From Chryseobacterium sp. 3008163 (GTDB lineage: Bacteria; Bacteroidota; Bacteroidia; Flavobacteriales; Weeksellaceae), in assembly GCF_003669035.1 (NCBI RefSeq), contig NZ_CP033070.1, positions 2,294,001 through 2,358,000 on the forward strand: 64,000 nucleotides of DNA. The letters run 5' to 3'. Numbering within the stretch: position 1 is the first letter of the stretch; the number at the start of each line of letters is the position of its first letter. The notes beneath the pieces were generated by a model. That model saw only the letters and a program-made list of their open reading frames with translations. It was not told the origin of the DNA and searched no databases. Made by a program: the position numbers and the translations under genes. Shown here in pieces: positions 1-7,729 of the stretch.

Positions 1-401
1 TCCTGCAGCCAATACCACTGAATGACCGAAGCTTCATATAAAGAGGTCGGCGTGTCTGCATTAAACTCAAGCAATTTTAAATTTTCGCCATCAAAACCAA
101 AATCAAATCTCCCATAAATAGACGGATGATCTTCTTCCCAACTTGTAATAATATAATTTCTAAACCATTCGGGAATATTGAATTTATCCCAAAGATTTTT
201 TTCAATAATATAATCAACAGCCTGAAGACACATCTGCCACAATTCTGCAGTTGCATTTTCTATTTTGTTGATTTCTTCTGATGAGAATTCGTAATAATGA
301 CTTTCATCCCAATAAAGTCCTTCCAAAGAATGATAGCCAAACCCGAGGTTTTCAAGTTTATGTTCCCAGTTTTTCCGGAATTGTGATTGTATTCTCTTCA
401 T
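1..401 (-). CDS. Glutathionylspermidine synthase-like (YgiC-type) ATP-grasp protein, partial
   Basis: The reading frame starts at the ATG at 401 and runs off the left edge, so only the N-terminal ~133 residues are visible. They contain GRFDFGFDG (about residues 97-105) followed by LKLLEFNADTPTSLYEASV, the typical start of the glutathionylspermidine-synthase ATP-grasp fold seen in E. coli YgiC. Family members are ATP-dependent C-N ligases or transport-related proteins of uncertain substrate. The start lies 2 bases after the stop of the upstream YgiB-like lipoprotein gene, so the two are co-transcribed, matching the ygiB-ygiC pairing of enterobacteria. The family call is firm; the substrate is unknown. 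Confidence 0.82.
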   Translation of the reverse strand, partial: MKRIQSQFRKNWEHKLENLGFGYHSLEGLYWDESHYYEFSSEEINKIENATAELWQMCLQAVDYIIEKNLWDKFNIPEWFRNYIITSWEEDHPSIYGRFDFGFDGENLKLLEFNADTPTSLYEASVIQWYWLQ

Positions 402-403
402 AA

Positions 404-736
404 TTACGATGATGCTCTAAAACCACTTCTACCCAATCCTCCTCTCACGACATTTCCTTTGTAAGAACTTCTGCCAATATTCGACTTTGAACTGATTGCA
501 TCACTGTAATATCCCGCTCTTTGATAAGCGCCGTTGCTGTAAGCACCATAAGGACGGAATGCATGATATAGCAAGAAACCAGTCATGAAACCATGTGATC
601 TGGAATATGATGCCGTAGTATCTGATCTCATGTATACCTTTTTTTCTTTCCCCCACTCTTCTTTTGGTTTTTCCTGAGAACAAGCCGCAAGAATCCCTGT
701 GACGAAAAGCAATTTTATAGAACTTGATTTTTTCAT
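404..736 (-). CDS. Small YgiB/DUF1190-like lipoprotein
   Basis: A 110-residue protein with a lipoprotein signal (MKKSSSIKLLFVTGILAACS, lipobox LAAC, Cys about residue 19). The middle has an aromatic/Gly stretch (HGFMTGFLLYHAFRPYG) and the tail is rich in Ser, Arg and Gly, ending GGLGRSGFRASS. A glycine-rich GGFG/GRSG-type tail and location beside a YgiC-like ligase are characteristic of YgiB/DUF1190 proteins. Its start shares one base (TAATG) with the stop of the lipoprotein gene upstream, and its stop lies 2 bases before the YgiC-like start, giving a tight three-gene minus-strand operon. Function unknown; the assignment rests on context and tail composition. Confidence 0.7.
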   Translation of the reverse strand: MKKSSSIKLLFVTGILAACSQEKPKEEWGKEKKVYMRSDTTASYSRSHGFMTGFLLYHAFRPYGAYSNGAYQRAGYYSDAISSKSNIGRSSYKGNVVRGGLGRSGFRASS

Positions 737-1083
737 TACTGCACGGTTATATAAAATTCGTAATCTTTTTTCACCTTAGCATCATGCTCATTACCACTTT
801 CATCTTCCACGATCTGCAAGGTATCTCCCAAACTCGGAATGGTATCTCTTTTTATAATTTCTTTAAAAAGTTTATTGTTTTTCCAGATTTTGTGCTTTGT
901 TATTAAAACATCTGCCGTATCAATATGCTGCACAGAAAGTTCGGTTTCGATGGCTGATTTTTTATCAACGTTTTCCACTGTATCCTCTTTAGATTCACTG
1001 TCGTTACAAGCCGCAATAGTGATTAAGCTTAAAAACAAAAGAGCAATTTGAATTTTTCTCACTTTAATTGTAATTTTTGACAA
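736..1083 (-). CDS. Hypothetical lipoprotein, first gene of the YgiBC-like operon
   Basis: A 115-residue protein with a basic N-terminus, a hydrophobic stretch and lipobox IAAC at about residues 23-26, followed by an acidic linker (NDSESKEDTVENVDKK), so it is probably lipid-anchored. The remainder is a small hydrophilic domain of mixed charge with no motif I recognise. The stop codon overlaps the next gene's start by one base. Only 46 bp separate its start from the divergent metallopeptidase gene at 1130, so both promoters must sit in that AT-rich gap. Real gene; role unknown. Confidence 0.7.
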   Translation of the reverse strand: MSKITIKVRKIQIALLFLSLITIAACNDSESKEDTVENVDKKSAIETELSVQHIDTADVLITKHKIWKNNKLFKEIIKRDTIPSLGDTLQIVEDESGNEHDAKVKKDYEFYITVQ

Positions 1084-1129
1084 AAATATTATTTAATATT
1101 TTAAATTTACATATAAAAATAACAAACAA

Positions 1130-1984
1130 ATGAAATGGACAGACGACAGAAGTGGCAACGTAGATGACAGAAGAGGATCCGGCGGCGGTGGCGGCGCCAT
1201 TGTAGGGGGCGGTTTAGGAACAATCATCATTGCTGCAATCGTATTTTTTCTTGGAGGAGATCCTTCGGCAATTCTTTCTTCAAGTGGAAGTTCATCACCA
1301 AGAACCGAGCAGCGAGAACTGAGTCAAGGAGACCTGCAAGTGGGGGAATTCGTTAAAATGATTACTGCTGAAAACGAAGAAACTTGGACTAAAATTTTTG
1401 CCGAAAACGGTATGCAATACAAACCAGCCAGAGTTGTCTTGTTTAGAGAAGGTACAAATTCCGGTTGTGGACAAGCACAGTCCGCAATGGGACCATTTTA
1501 TTGCCCAACCGATCAATCTGTTTATATGGATATGAGTTTCTTTCAGGAACTTCAGTCAAAATTCGGAGCAAAAGTCACAGAGTTTACCATCGCTTACGTA
1601 ATGGCTCACGAAATGGGACATCATGTACAAAATCTTCTAGGAACTTTAGATAAAACAGACCAATTAAGAAGAAGCGGAAGATATTCTGAAGCACAACTTA
1701 ATCAGGTTTCTGTAGCTACTGAACTTCAGGCTGATTTCTATGCCGGACTTTGGGCAAGATATTCTAACGAGAGAGAGAAATTTCTTGAACCGGGCGATTT
1801 AGAATCTGCAGTTGAAGCAGCAGAAGCTGTAGGTGACGATAATATTCAGAAAAGATCACAAGGTTATGTGAATCAGGAAAGTTTTACACACGGGTCATCA
1901 GCCCAACGTAAAGAATGGTTTATGAAAGGATATAACTCTGGAGACATCAAACAAGGAGATACCTTTAATCAACTTTTAAGATAA
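1130..1984 (+). CDS. ypfJ: YpfJ-type neutral zinc metallopeptidase
   Basis: A 284-residue protein of the neutral zinc metallopeptidase family PF04228 (E. coli YpfJ). It starts MKWTDDRSGNVDDRRG, a typical family start, followed by a Gly-rich linker and one membrane helix at about residues 24-45. The zinc site is clear: HEMGH at 160-164 with the third ligand probably Glu198 in ATELQADFYAG. SGCGQAQSAMGPFYCP (about 105-120) is also a family signature. The protein should be anchored in the inner membrane with its peptidase domain outside the cytoplasm. Substrates are unknown for the family. A bidirectional terminator follows, shared with the convergent GLPGLI gene. Confidence 0.92.
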   Translation: MKWTDDRSGNVDDRRGSGGGGGAIVGGGLGTIIIAAIVFFLGGDPSAILSSSGSSSPRTEQRELSQGDLQVGEFVKMITAENEETWTKIFAENGMQYKPARVVLFREGTNSGCGQAQSAMGPFYCPTDQSVYMDMSFFQELQSKFGAKVTEFTIAYVMAHEMGHHVQNLLGTLDKTDQLRRSGRYSEAQLNQVSVATELQADFYAGLWARYSNEREKFLEPGDLESAVEAAEAVGDDNIQKRSQGYVNQESFTHGSSAQRKEWFMKGYNSGDIKQGDTFNQLLR

Positions 1985-1985
1985 C

Positions 1986-2021
1986 AAAAAGGACTGAAGA
2001 AAATTTCTTCAGTCCTTTTTT
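1986..2021. terminator. Bidirectional Rho-independent terminator
   Basis: A near-perfect hairpin: the arm AAAAAGGACTGAAGA pairs with TTCTTCAGTCCTTTTT around a short loop, with A and T tracts on both sides. It lies between the convergent metallopeptidase gene (ends 1984) and the GLPGLI gene (ends 2028) and can serve both. Confidence 0.88.
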
Positions 2022-2027
2022 ATTATT

Positions 2028-2855
2028 TCAGTTCAATCGGATTGCTGTTTCTTTTGCTTCTTCTTTAGCTCTTTCTTCCATTCGCTTTCTCATGTCTGCA
2101 GGATTTTGGTTTCCACCGCCGCCGATTCTCATTGGAGGAGAAATTCCACCGCCACGTTGATTATTCATGAAAGACATCGGGTCAGTTTTAAATTTTTCCT
2201 GTTGTTTTACGTAATCAGTTCTTTTAACTTTAATAACATTTCCGAATGTTGTCATTTCAGGAAAATCAGCAATTTTATAATTTTTCATTAAATCAAATGA
2301 ATAATCTCCGTTAGCATCTTCAGCTTTCACAACCAAACCTGGAAGTCCGCTGAATTTATAAGGACCGTCTTGATAAGGAAGATCTGTTGTGAACCATGCC
2401 GTCCATTTTCTTCCGCCAAACTCGGTTTCGGCTTTTTGCACTTTATATTCACCAATTTTTGTGGTTTCAGATAAAATTTTCCAATTCAGAGGTCGATCTT
2501 CTTCGTATGAATATTGATCTCTTCCCAAACGGTCTTTATATAAGGTTTTCTGATTTTTTTTATCTTTTTCAATGGAATAATTGATATTCGTTCTCAAACC
2601 TTCCATTTGTTCTCTGTTAAAACCTCTTGCACCACCGCTTTGAAAATTGGCTTTCATCACTGAATCTCTTTTAATCCTGTTTTCAGAATAGAACATGGAT
2701 TTTTCTGCAGATATATCTAAATATGCATTTTCAGTTTTAATATCAGTTTTGTTATTGACATCTGGTTTTGAAGTTACCTGATAAACAAATCTGTTAGTTT
2801 GTGCGAAAGTAGCCTGTGCAAGCAAGACTACAGCAAGAATGCCTAATTTTTTCAT
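2028..2855 (-). CDS. GLPGLI family exported protein
   Basis: A 275-residue protein with a Sec signal peptide (MKKLGILAVVLLAQATFAQ, cleavage after AFAQ or nearby). It contains FSGLPGLVVKAED at about residues 168-180, the motif that names the Bacteroidota GLPGLI family (TIGR01200), preceded by the usual YxxDxxLPYQDGPYKF context. Function is unknown across the family. The C-terminus has a Gly-rich segment (MRIGGGGNQNPADMRKRMEERAKEEA), as in many Chryseobacterium members. Divergent from sufA; a TAACTTTG -7 element lies at 2894-2901 on this strand. Confidence 0.88.
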   Translation of the reverse strand: MKKLGILAVVLLAQATFAQTNRFVYQVTSKPDVNNKTDIKTENAYLDISAEKSMFYSENRIKRDSVMKANFQSGGARGFNREQMEGLRTNINYSIEKDKKNQKTLYKDRLGRDQYSYEEDRPLNWKILSETTKIGEYKVQKAETEFGGRKWTAWFTTDLPYQDGPYKFSGLPGLVVKAEDANGDYSFDLMKNYKIADFPEMTTFGNVIKVKRTDYVKQQEKFKTDPMSFMNNQRGGGISPPMRIGGGGNQNPADMRKRMEERAKEEAKETAIRLN

Positions 2856-2893
2856 TATTTTCCTGATTTATAGTTTTGATTTTAAATATGCAT

Positions 2894-2901
2894 CAAAGTT
2901 A
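2894..2901 (-). promoter_or_regulatory. Putative Bacteroidota -7 element for the GLPGLI gene
   Basis: The minus strand reads TAACTTTG, an exact match to the Bacteroidota -7 consensus TAnnTTTG, 39 bases upstream of the start at 2855. I see no clear -33 TTG at the ideal spacing, so the call rests on the -7 match and position. Confidence 0.45.
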
Positions 2902-2964
2902 AACCATCGATGATAAAAATCGATAAAATAAAAACGACGATTTTTATATACTGATTATTGTTCG

Positions 2965-2972
2965 TATTTTTG
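2965..2972 (+). promoter_or_regulatory. Putative -7 promoter element of the suf operon
   Basis: TATTTTTG matches TAnnTTTG and lies 28 bases before the sufA ATG at 3001. The -33 region is AT-rich with no clean TTG. No IscR- or Fur-like operator is recognisable in the 145-bp divergent region. Confidence 0.5.
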
Positions 2973-3000
2973 CACTATTAAATCATTCTAAATAAATACA

Positions 3001-3330
3001 ATGATAAAAGTTTCAGATTATGCTAAGGAAAAAGCCATTCAACTGATGACAGAAGATGGTTTTAATCCGGCAGAAGATTATATAAGAGTTGGGGTAAAGA
3101 GCGGAGGTTGTTCTGGTTTGGAATATGTTTTGGGTTTTGACAACAAAAAAACAGATACCGATCAGATTTTCGAAGACAATAACATCAAAATTGTGGTAGA
3201 AAAAAAATCTATTCTTTATTTAGCAGGTACTATCCTCGAATACTCAGGTGGATTGAATGGAAAAGGATTTGTTTTTAACAATCCTAATGCAGCCAGAACG
3301 TGTGGTTGTGGTGAGAGTTTTAGCTTATAA
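3001..3330 (+). CDS. sufA: A-type Fe-S carrier (HesB/IscA/SufA family)
   Basis: A 109-residue A-type iron-sulfur carrier. The three conserved cysteines are present: Cys37 in GGCSGLEY, and Cys101 and Cys103 in the C-terminal CGCG motif. Family members accept a cluster from the SufBCD scaffold and pass it to apo-proteins in the cytoplasm. It is the first gene of the suf operon, 66 bp ahead of sufB. From sequence alone SufA, IscA and ErpA are hard to separate; the context favours SufA. Confidence 0.92.
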   Translation: MIKVSDYAKEKAIQLMTEDGFNPAEDYIRVGVKSGGCSGLEYVLGFDNKKTDTDQIFEDNNIKIVVEKKSILYLAGTILEYSGGLNGKGFVFNNPNAARTCGCGESFSL

Positions 3331-3396
3331 TTAGACATTGGAAGTACTGATTTAGAATACTCTAAATCTTAAATCTAATCTCTAAAATCTATTAAA

Positions 3397-4845
3397 ATGA
3401 GTAAATATACTGAAGACGACTTACGTGTCGATTTAGAAAATAAAAAATACGAATTCGGTTGGGAAACCATACTCGATTACGAAGATTTCCCAATTGGTCT
3501 AAACGAAGACATCGTCCGTGCTATTTCTGCTAAAAAAGAAGAACCGGAATGGATGACAGAATGGCGTTTAGAATCATTCAAGATTTGGTTGAAAATGACT
3601 GAGCCTGAGTGGGCAAACATCAAATACACAAAACCAGATTTTCAGGCAATTAAGTATTACGCTGCACCGAAAGCTAAACCAGAATTGGCAAGCTTAGACG
3701 AAGTGGATCCTGAATTATTGGCTACTTTCGCCAAATTAGGAATCAACATCGAAGAACAGAAAAGACTTTCAAATGTTGCCGTAGATATTGTAATCGATTC
3801 TATCTCTGTAAAAACAACTTTTCAGGATACCTTAGCAGAAAAAGGAATTATTTTCTGTTCAATTTCCGAAGCGATCAAAAATCATCCGGACTTAGTAAGA
3901 AAATATCTTGGAAAAGTAGTTCCTAGAGGTGATAACTTTTATGCAGCATTGAATTCCGCAGTATTTTCTGACGGAAGTTTCTGCTACATTCCAAAAGGGG
4001 TGAGATGTCCTATGGAATTATCAACCTATTTCCGTATCAATCAGTCCGGAACAGGTCAGTTTGAAAGAACACTTGTCATCGCTGATGAAGGAAGTTATGT
4101 TTCTTATCTTGAAGGTTGTACAGCTCCGTCGAGAGACGAAAATCAGCTTCACGCAGCAGTTGTAGAACTGATCGCGATGGATAATGCTGAAATTAAATAT
4201 TCAACAGTGCAAAACTGGTACCCAGGAAATGAAGAAGGAAAAGGAGGAGTTTTCAACTTTGTAACCAAAAGAGGATTGTGCGAAACAAAAGCAAAAATCT
4301 CATGGACACAAGTAGAAACAGGATCTGCTGTAACATGGAAATATCCGTCTTGTATCTTAAAAGGTGACGGTTCTATCGGTGAGTTCTACTCTATCGCAGT
4401 AACCAACAATCATCAGTATGCCGATACAGGTACAAAGATGATTCACATCGGTAAGAATACAAAATCAACAATTATTTCGAAAGGAATTTCTGCAGGAAAA
4501 TCTCAAAACTCATATAGAGGATTGGTAAAAGTGATGCCTTCTGCAAAAGGAGCCAGGAACTTTTCACAATGTGACTCACTTTTAATGGGTAACGAATGTG
4601 GAGCGCATACTTTCCCTTATATCGAAATTAAAGATCCTACTGCACAGCTAGAACACGAAGCTACCACTTCAAAAATTGGTGAAGACCAGATTTTTTACTG
4701 TAACCAGAGAGGTATCGATACCGAAAGAGCAATTGCGTTGATTGTCAATGGTTTCAGTAAAGAAGTTTTAAATAAATTACCAATGGAATTTGCCATTGAA
4801 GCTCAGAAATTACTTGAGATTTCTTTGGAGGGTTCTGTAGGATAA
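3397..4845 (+). CDS. sufB: Fe-S cluster assembly scaffold protein SufB
   Basis: A 482-residue SufB of full family length. Hallmarks include [48 protein letters not shown], a [22 protein letters not shown] region, and the C-terminal QCDSLLMG and [21 protein letters not shown] segments of the beta-helix core. SufB forms the SufBC2D scaffold, on which the cluster is built with ATP hydrolysis by SufC. In most relatives sufC follows directly; here a 630-bp cassette with its own gene separates them. Confidence 0.97.
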   Translation: MSKYTEDDLRVDLENKKYEFGWETILDYEDFPIGLNEDIVRAISAKKEEPEWMTEWRLESFKIWLKMTEPEWANIKYTKPDFQAIKYYAAPKAKPELASLDEVDPELLATFAKLGINIEEQKRLSNVAVDIVIDSISVKTTFQDTLAEKGIIFCSISEAIKNHPDLVRKYLGKVVPRGDNFYAALNSAVFSDGSFCYIPKGVRCPMELSTYFRINQSGTGQFERTLVIADEGSYVSYLEGCTAPSRDENQLHAAVVELIAMDNAEIKYSTVQNWYPGNEEGKGGVFNFVTKRGLCETKAKISWTQVETGSAVTWKYPSCILKGDGSIGEFYSIAVTNNHQYADTGTKMIHIGKNTKSTIISKGISAGKSQNSYRGLVKVMPSAKGARNFSQCDSLLMGNECGAHTFPYIEIKDPTAQLEHEATTSKIGEDQIFYCNQRGIDTERAIALIVNGFSKEVLNKLPMEFAIEAQKLLEISLEGSVG

Positions 4846-4851
4846 TTTGAT

Positions 4852-4940
4852 TTTATCGCAAAGTAAAACAAAGATTTTTTTTAAAAGCGATTCGCTTATT
4901 TTAAGATAAACTAAGCCGCTAACGCTTAGGAAAGAAATAC
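4852..4940 (+). repeat. Left inverted-repeat arm of the GxxExxY cassette
   Basis: This arm aligns with the reverse complement of 5391-5480. Shared blocks in order are TTTATCGCAA, CAAAGATTTTT, AAGATAAAC, CGCTAACGCTTAG and GAAATAC. The centre of the arm (4884-4900) contains a short self-complementary AAGCGATTCGCTT, so each arm may fold on its own. Confidence 0.72.
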
Positions 4941-4963
4941 AATCGAAATTAATTTTCAACTTG

Positions 4964-4971
4964 TATCTTTG
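4964..4971 (+). promoter_or_regulatory. Putative -7 element for the cassette gene
   Basis: TATCTTTG is an exact match to TAnnTTTG, 15 bases before the ATG at 4986. It gives the cassette gene its own promoter and could also drive sufC and sufD downstream of the insertion. Confidence 0.55.
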
Positions 4972-4985
4972 CGAAAAACAAACAA

Positions 4986-5372
4986 ATGACAGAAAATGAG
5001 ATTTCAAAAATTGTATTTGGAAGCGGATTAAAGATTCATAGAAAATTAGGTGTTGGTTTATTTGAAACCATTTATGAAGATTGTTTATTTTATGAATTAC
5101 GGAAAGAAGGATTAATAGTTGAAAAACAGAAATTCCTGAATATCCAATATGAAGAACTTATTTTAGAAAGAGCTTTCAAAATGGATTTGTTAATTGAAAA
5201 TAAAGTCGTTTTAGAAATTAAATCAGTAGAAAGCTTAAATAATTTTCATGCTTTACAGTTAAAAAATTATTTGAGAATCGGAAATTTTAAATTAGGGATG
5301 CTTTTAAATTTTAATTCTCAACTTTTTAAGGACGGTGTTAGAAGAATAGCAAACAATCTTGATGAAATTTAA
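4986..5372 (+). CDS. GxxExxY family protein (PD-(D/E)XK-like nuclease fold)
   Basis: A 128-residue member of the GxxExxY family (TIGR04256 / PF13366). The name motif is present as GLFETIY at about residues 24-30. A PD-(D/E)XK-type core follows: Asp in KMDLLIENK at about residue 61 and EIKS (Glu and Lys) at about 71-74, then FHALQLKNYLR, a helix typical of this fold. The catalytic-type residues look intact. Family function is not established; members occur in many dispersed copies in Bacteroidota genomes. It lies inside an inverted-repeat cassette between sufB and sufC and is the only gene in this operon without a SUF role. Probably selfish or mobile rather than part of Fe-S assembly. Confidence 0.88.
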   Translation: MTENEISKIVFGSGLKIHRKLGVGLFETIYEDCLFYELRKEGLIVEKQKFLNIQYEELILERAFKMDLLIENKVVLEIKSVESLNNFHALQLKNYLRIGNFKLGMLLNFNSQLFKDGVRRIANNLDEI

Positions 5373-5390
5373 ATATTAAAAAAAGAAATA

Positions 5391-5480
5391 GTATTTCCTC
5401 GCTAAGCGTTAGCGCCTTTGTTTATCTTTTAAAGATAACACAGGAGACAAATAAAAATCTTTGTCTAACCTTGCGATAAA
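5391..5480 (-). repeat. Right inverted-repeat arm of the GxxExxY cassette
   Basis: The reverse complement of this stretch matches 4852-4940, with the outer end GCGATAAA at 5473-5480 and the inner GCTAAGCGTTAGCG block at 5401-5414. The arm ends about 10 bases before the sufC ATG at 5491, so sufC's native leader has been replaced by cassette sequence. Confidence 0.72.
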
Positions 5481-5490
5481 TTAAAAATAT

Positions 5491-6234
5491 ATGTTAAACA
5501 TTAAAAACTTACATGCCAGAATTGAAGATGGCGCGCAAATATTAAAAGGTATCAATCTTGAAATCAAGCCGGGCGAAGTTCATGCGATCATGGGACCCAA
5601 CGGAGCGGGAAAATCTACTCTTTCTTCTGTGATTGCAGGAAAAGAAGATTACGAAGTAACGGAAGGAGAAATCCTTTTTCAAGGTGAAAACATTATTGAA
5701 GATGCTCCTGAAGAGAGAGCGCACAAAGGAATTTTCCTTTCATTTCAGTATCCGGTAGAAATTCCGGGAGTTTCTGTGACGAATTTCATTAAAGCTGCTT
5801 TAAACGAAAACAGAAAAGCAAACGGATTGGAAGATATGCCTGCAAAAGAAATGCTGGCTATGATTCGTGAAAAATCTGAGAAATTAGGAATTAAAAAAGA
5901 TTTCCTTTCAAGATCATTGAACGAAGGATTTTCGGGAGGTGAAAAGAAAAGAAACGAGATTTTCCAGATGATGATGCTGAATCCTAAATTGGCGATTCTT
6001 GACGAAACAGATTCCGGATTGGATATTGATGCCTTGAGAATCGTTGCAGACGGTGTAAACCAGTTTAAAAACGAAGGAAATGCAGTTCTTTTGATTACGC
6101 ATTATCAAAGATTGCTAAATTATATTGAGCCTGATTATGTACACGTTTTAGCGAACGGAAAAATCATTAAGACAGGTGACAAATCTTTAGCTTTAGAATT
6201 AGAAAGCAAAGGGTACGACTGGTTGCTTAACTAA
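5491..6234 (+). CDS. sufC: Fe-S assembly ATPase SufC
   Basis: A 247-residue ABC-type ATPase of standard SufC length. Walker A is GPNGAGKST at residues 35-43, the Q-loop is in [13 protein letters not shown], the signature is [11 protein letters not shown], and Walker B is [16 protein letters not shown]. SufC binds SufB and SufD in the cytoplasm and powers scaffold rearrangement. It follows the GxxExxY cassette, so its expression depends on read-through from the sufA promoter or on the cassette promoter. sufD begins 114 bp downstream. Confidence 0.97.
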   Translation: MLNIKNLHARIEDGAQILKGINLEIKPGEVHAIMGPNGAGKSTLSSVIAGKEDYEVTEGEILFQGENIIEDAPEERAHKGIFLSFQYPVEIPGVSVTNFIKAALNENRKANGLEDMPAKEMLAMIREKSEKLGIKKDFLSRSLNEGFSGGEKKRNEIFQMMMLNPKLAILDETDSGLDIDALRIVADGVNQFKNEGNAVLLITHYQRLLNYIEPDYVHVLANGKIIKTGDKSLALELESKGYDWLLN

Positions 6235-6348
6235 TAAAATATTTTTGGTTAAGTTTTTTATCAATCCTTAGTCGAAAAGGCAGTGAAAAACTGCGATATT
6301 GATACAAATTAAATTTATAATAAAGGTGTGATGGCCGAAATATCAGTA

Positions 6349-7655
6349 ATGGCTTTATACGATCAAACAATAGAAAATCACAGTGAATTTTTGGAGAGTC
6401 TGCGTCATAGATTTTTAGATGACGACAGAAAAACGGCGCTTCAGAAATTTGCAATCAAAGGTTTTCCTACCAAGAAAGACGAAGAATACAAGTATACCAA
6501 CATCAAAGAAATCACGGAGAAAGATTACAATTTTTTCCCGAAAGAAAGTCACAACATCACCAAAGAACAGCTTGATGAGCTGCATTTGGGAGAAGAAAAT
6601 TTTGACTGGATTGTCTTTGTAAACGGTCAGCTTCACAAAGAGCTTTCAAACATTTCTATCGAAAATGCAGAATTTTTATCTTTCAACTATGCTTTGAATG
6701 ATGAGAATCACAAAGACGTTTTCGATAAATATTTTAATACGATTGCCGCAAAAGATTTAGCTTTTACAAATTTAAATCAGGCGTATTGCAAATACGGATT
6801 TTTCTTGAAAGTCCCGAAAAATGTGATCATTGAGAAACCGATTCACGTTTTTTACCTTTCTCAAAATCAGGAAGAAAACACGTTCTACAATACAAGAAAC
6901 TTATTGATTGTAGAAGAAGGAGCAAAAGTAGAAATCATCGAAAGTCATCATAATTTTGATGAGAGTTTTGTGTTTACCAATTCGGTAACTGAAATTTTCA
7001 CGTATCAGAATGCAAAAGCAGACTGGCACAAAATTCAGAACGACAGCGATACTTCTTATTTGGTAGATCATACGTTTGCAAAACAAGAAAGAGATAGCTT
7101 AACGACTGTGAATACGTTTACTTTTGGAGGAAAGATCATCAGAAACAATCTTGATTTTATTCATAACGGAGAAAATATCAACTCTTTCATGAACGGAATT
7201 ACGATTATCGGGAAAGATCAGTTGGTCGATCACCATACAGCGGTTCACCATAATACTCCAAACTGTCAGAGTTACCAGAACTACAAAGGTATTTACAAAG
7301 ATAAATCTCACGGTGTTTTTAACGGAAAGGTTTTTGTAAACAAGATTGCTCAGAAAACCAACGCTTATCAGCAAAATAACAACGTTTTATTAAGCGAAGG
7401 AGCAACAATCGACACCAAGCCGCAATTGGAGATTTTCGCAGATGATGTGAAGTGTTCTCATGGTTGTACAGTTGGTCAACTCAATAAAGATGCATTATTC
7501 TATCTAAGAGCAAGAGGTATTTCTAAAAAGAAGCTCAGGCATTATTGCTTTACGCTTTTGCCAATGACGCAATGCAGAACATCGACATTGAGCCATTAAA
7601 AGTAAAAATCGAGCAACTTTTAGCCGAAAAACTTGAAGTTACAATGGAATTTTAA
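6349..7655 (+). CDS. sufD: Fe-S assembly protein SufD, reading frame broken near the 3' end
   Basis: A SufD of about 435 residues, partner of SufB in the SufBC2D scaffold. The body shows typical SufD sequence: KDEEYKYTNIKEI, VDHHTAVHHNTPNCQSYQNYKGIY, and DDVKCSHGCTVGQLNKDALFYLRARGI. I choose ATG 6349 (MALYDQTIENH) over 6331 or GTG 6328 because it matches the usual family start. After RARGISKK the frame shifts at an A5 run (7525-7529); read literally it ends at 7599. One more A restores EAQALLLYAFAND and IDIEPLKVKIEQLLAEKLE to a stop at 7655, the expected tail. Base loss, assembly error or -1 slippage are possible. No sufS follows. Confidence 0.9.
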
Positions 7656-7673
7656 ATTTCCATTTGAATACAT

Positions 7674-7706
7674 AAAAGAAAAGCACTTCGATTGAAGTGC
7701 TTTTTT
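7674..7706. terminator. Bidirectional terminator between sufD and DUF3078 gene A
   Basis: AAGCACTTC at 7681-7689 pairs with GAAGTGCTT at 7694-7702 across a 4-base loop, with an A-rich left flank and T6 on the right. It closes the suf operon and can also end the convergent DUF3078 gene. Nearly the same hairpin recurs at 8779-8816. Confidence 0.9.
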
Positions 7707-7729
7707 AGGTTTTATCCTGAAAACGTTTC

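Larger units (their letters stand above)
4852..5480 (+). mobile_element. Inverted-repeat cassette carrying a GxxExxY gene, inserted between sufB and sufC
   Basis: The segment between sufB and sufC is bounded by imperfect inverted repeats of about 90 bp: TTTATCGCAA at 4852-4861 is matched inversely at 5471-5480; CAAAGATTTTT and AGATAAAC blocks follow; the inner ends share CGCTAACGCTTAG and GGAAA..AAATAC (left arm to 4940, right arm from 5391). Inside are one promoter and one small gene. The remainder of the operon is conserved SUF gene order, so this is an insertion. I could not identify a certain target-site duplication. No transposase is encoded, so it may be non-autonomous, or the GxxExxY nuclease-like protein may promote spread. 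Confidence 0.68.

Noticed and set aside
4846..5490. Clear target-site duplication around the GxxExxY cassette
   Set aside because: TAATTT-like bases occur near both ends, but their distance from the arms differs and the region is too AT-rich to be convincing.
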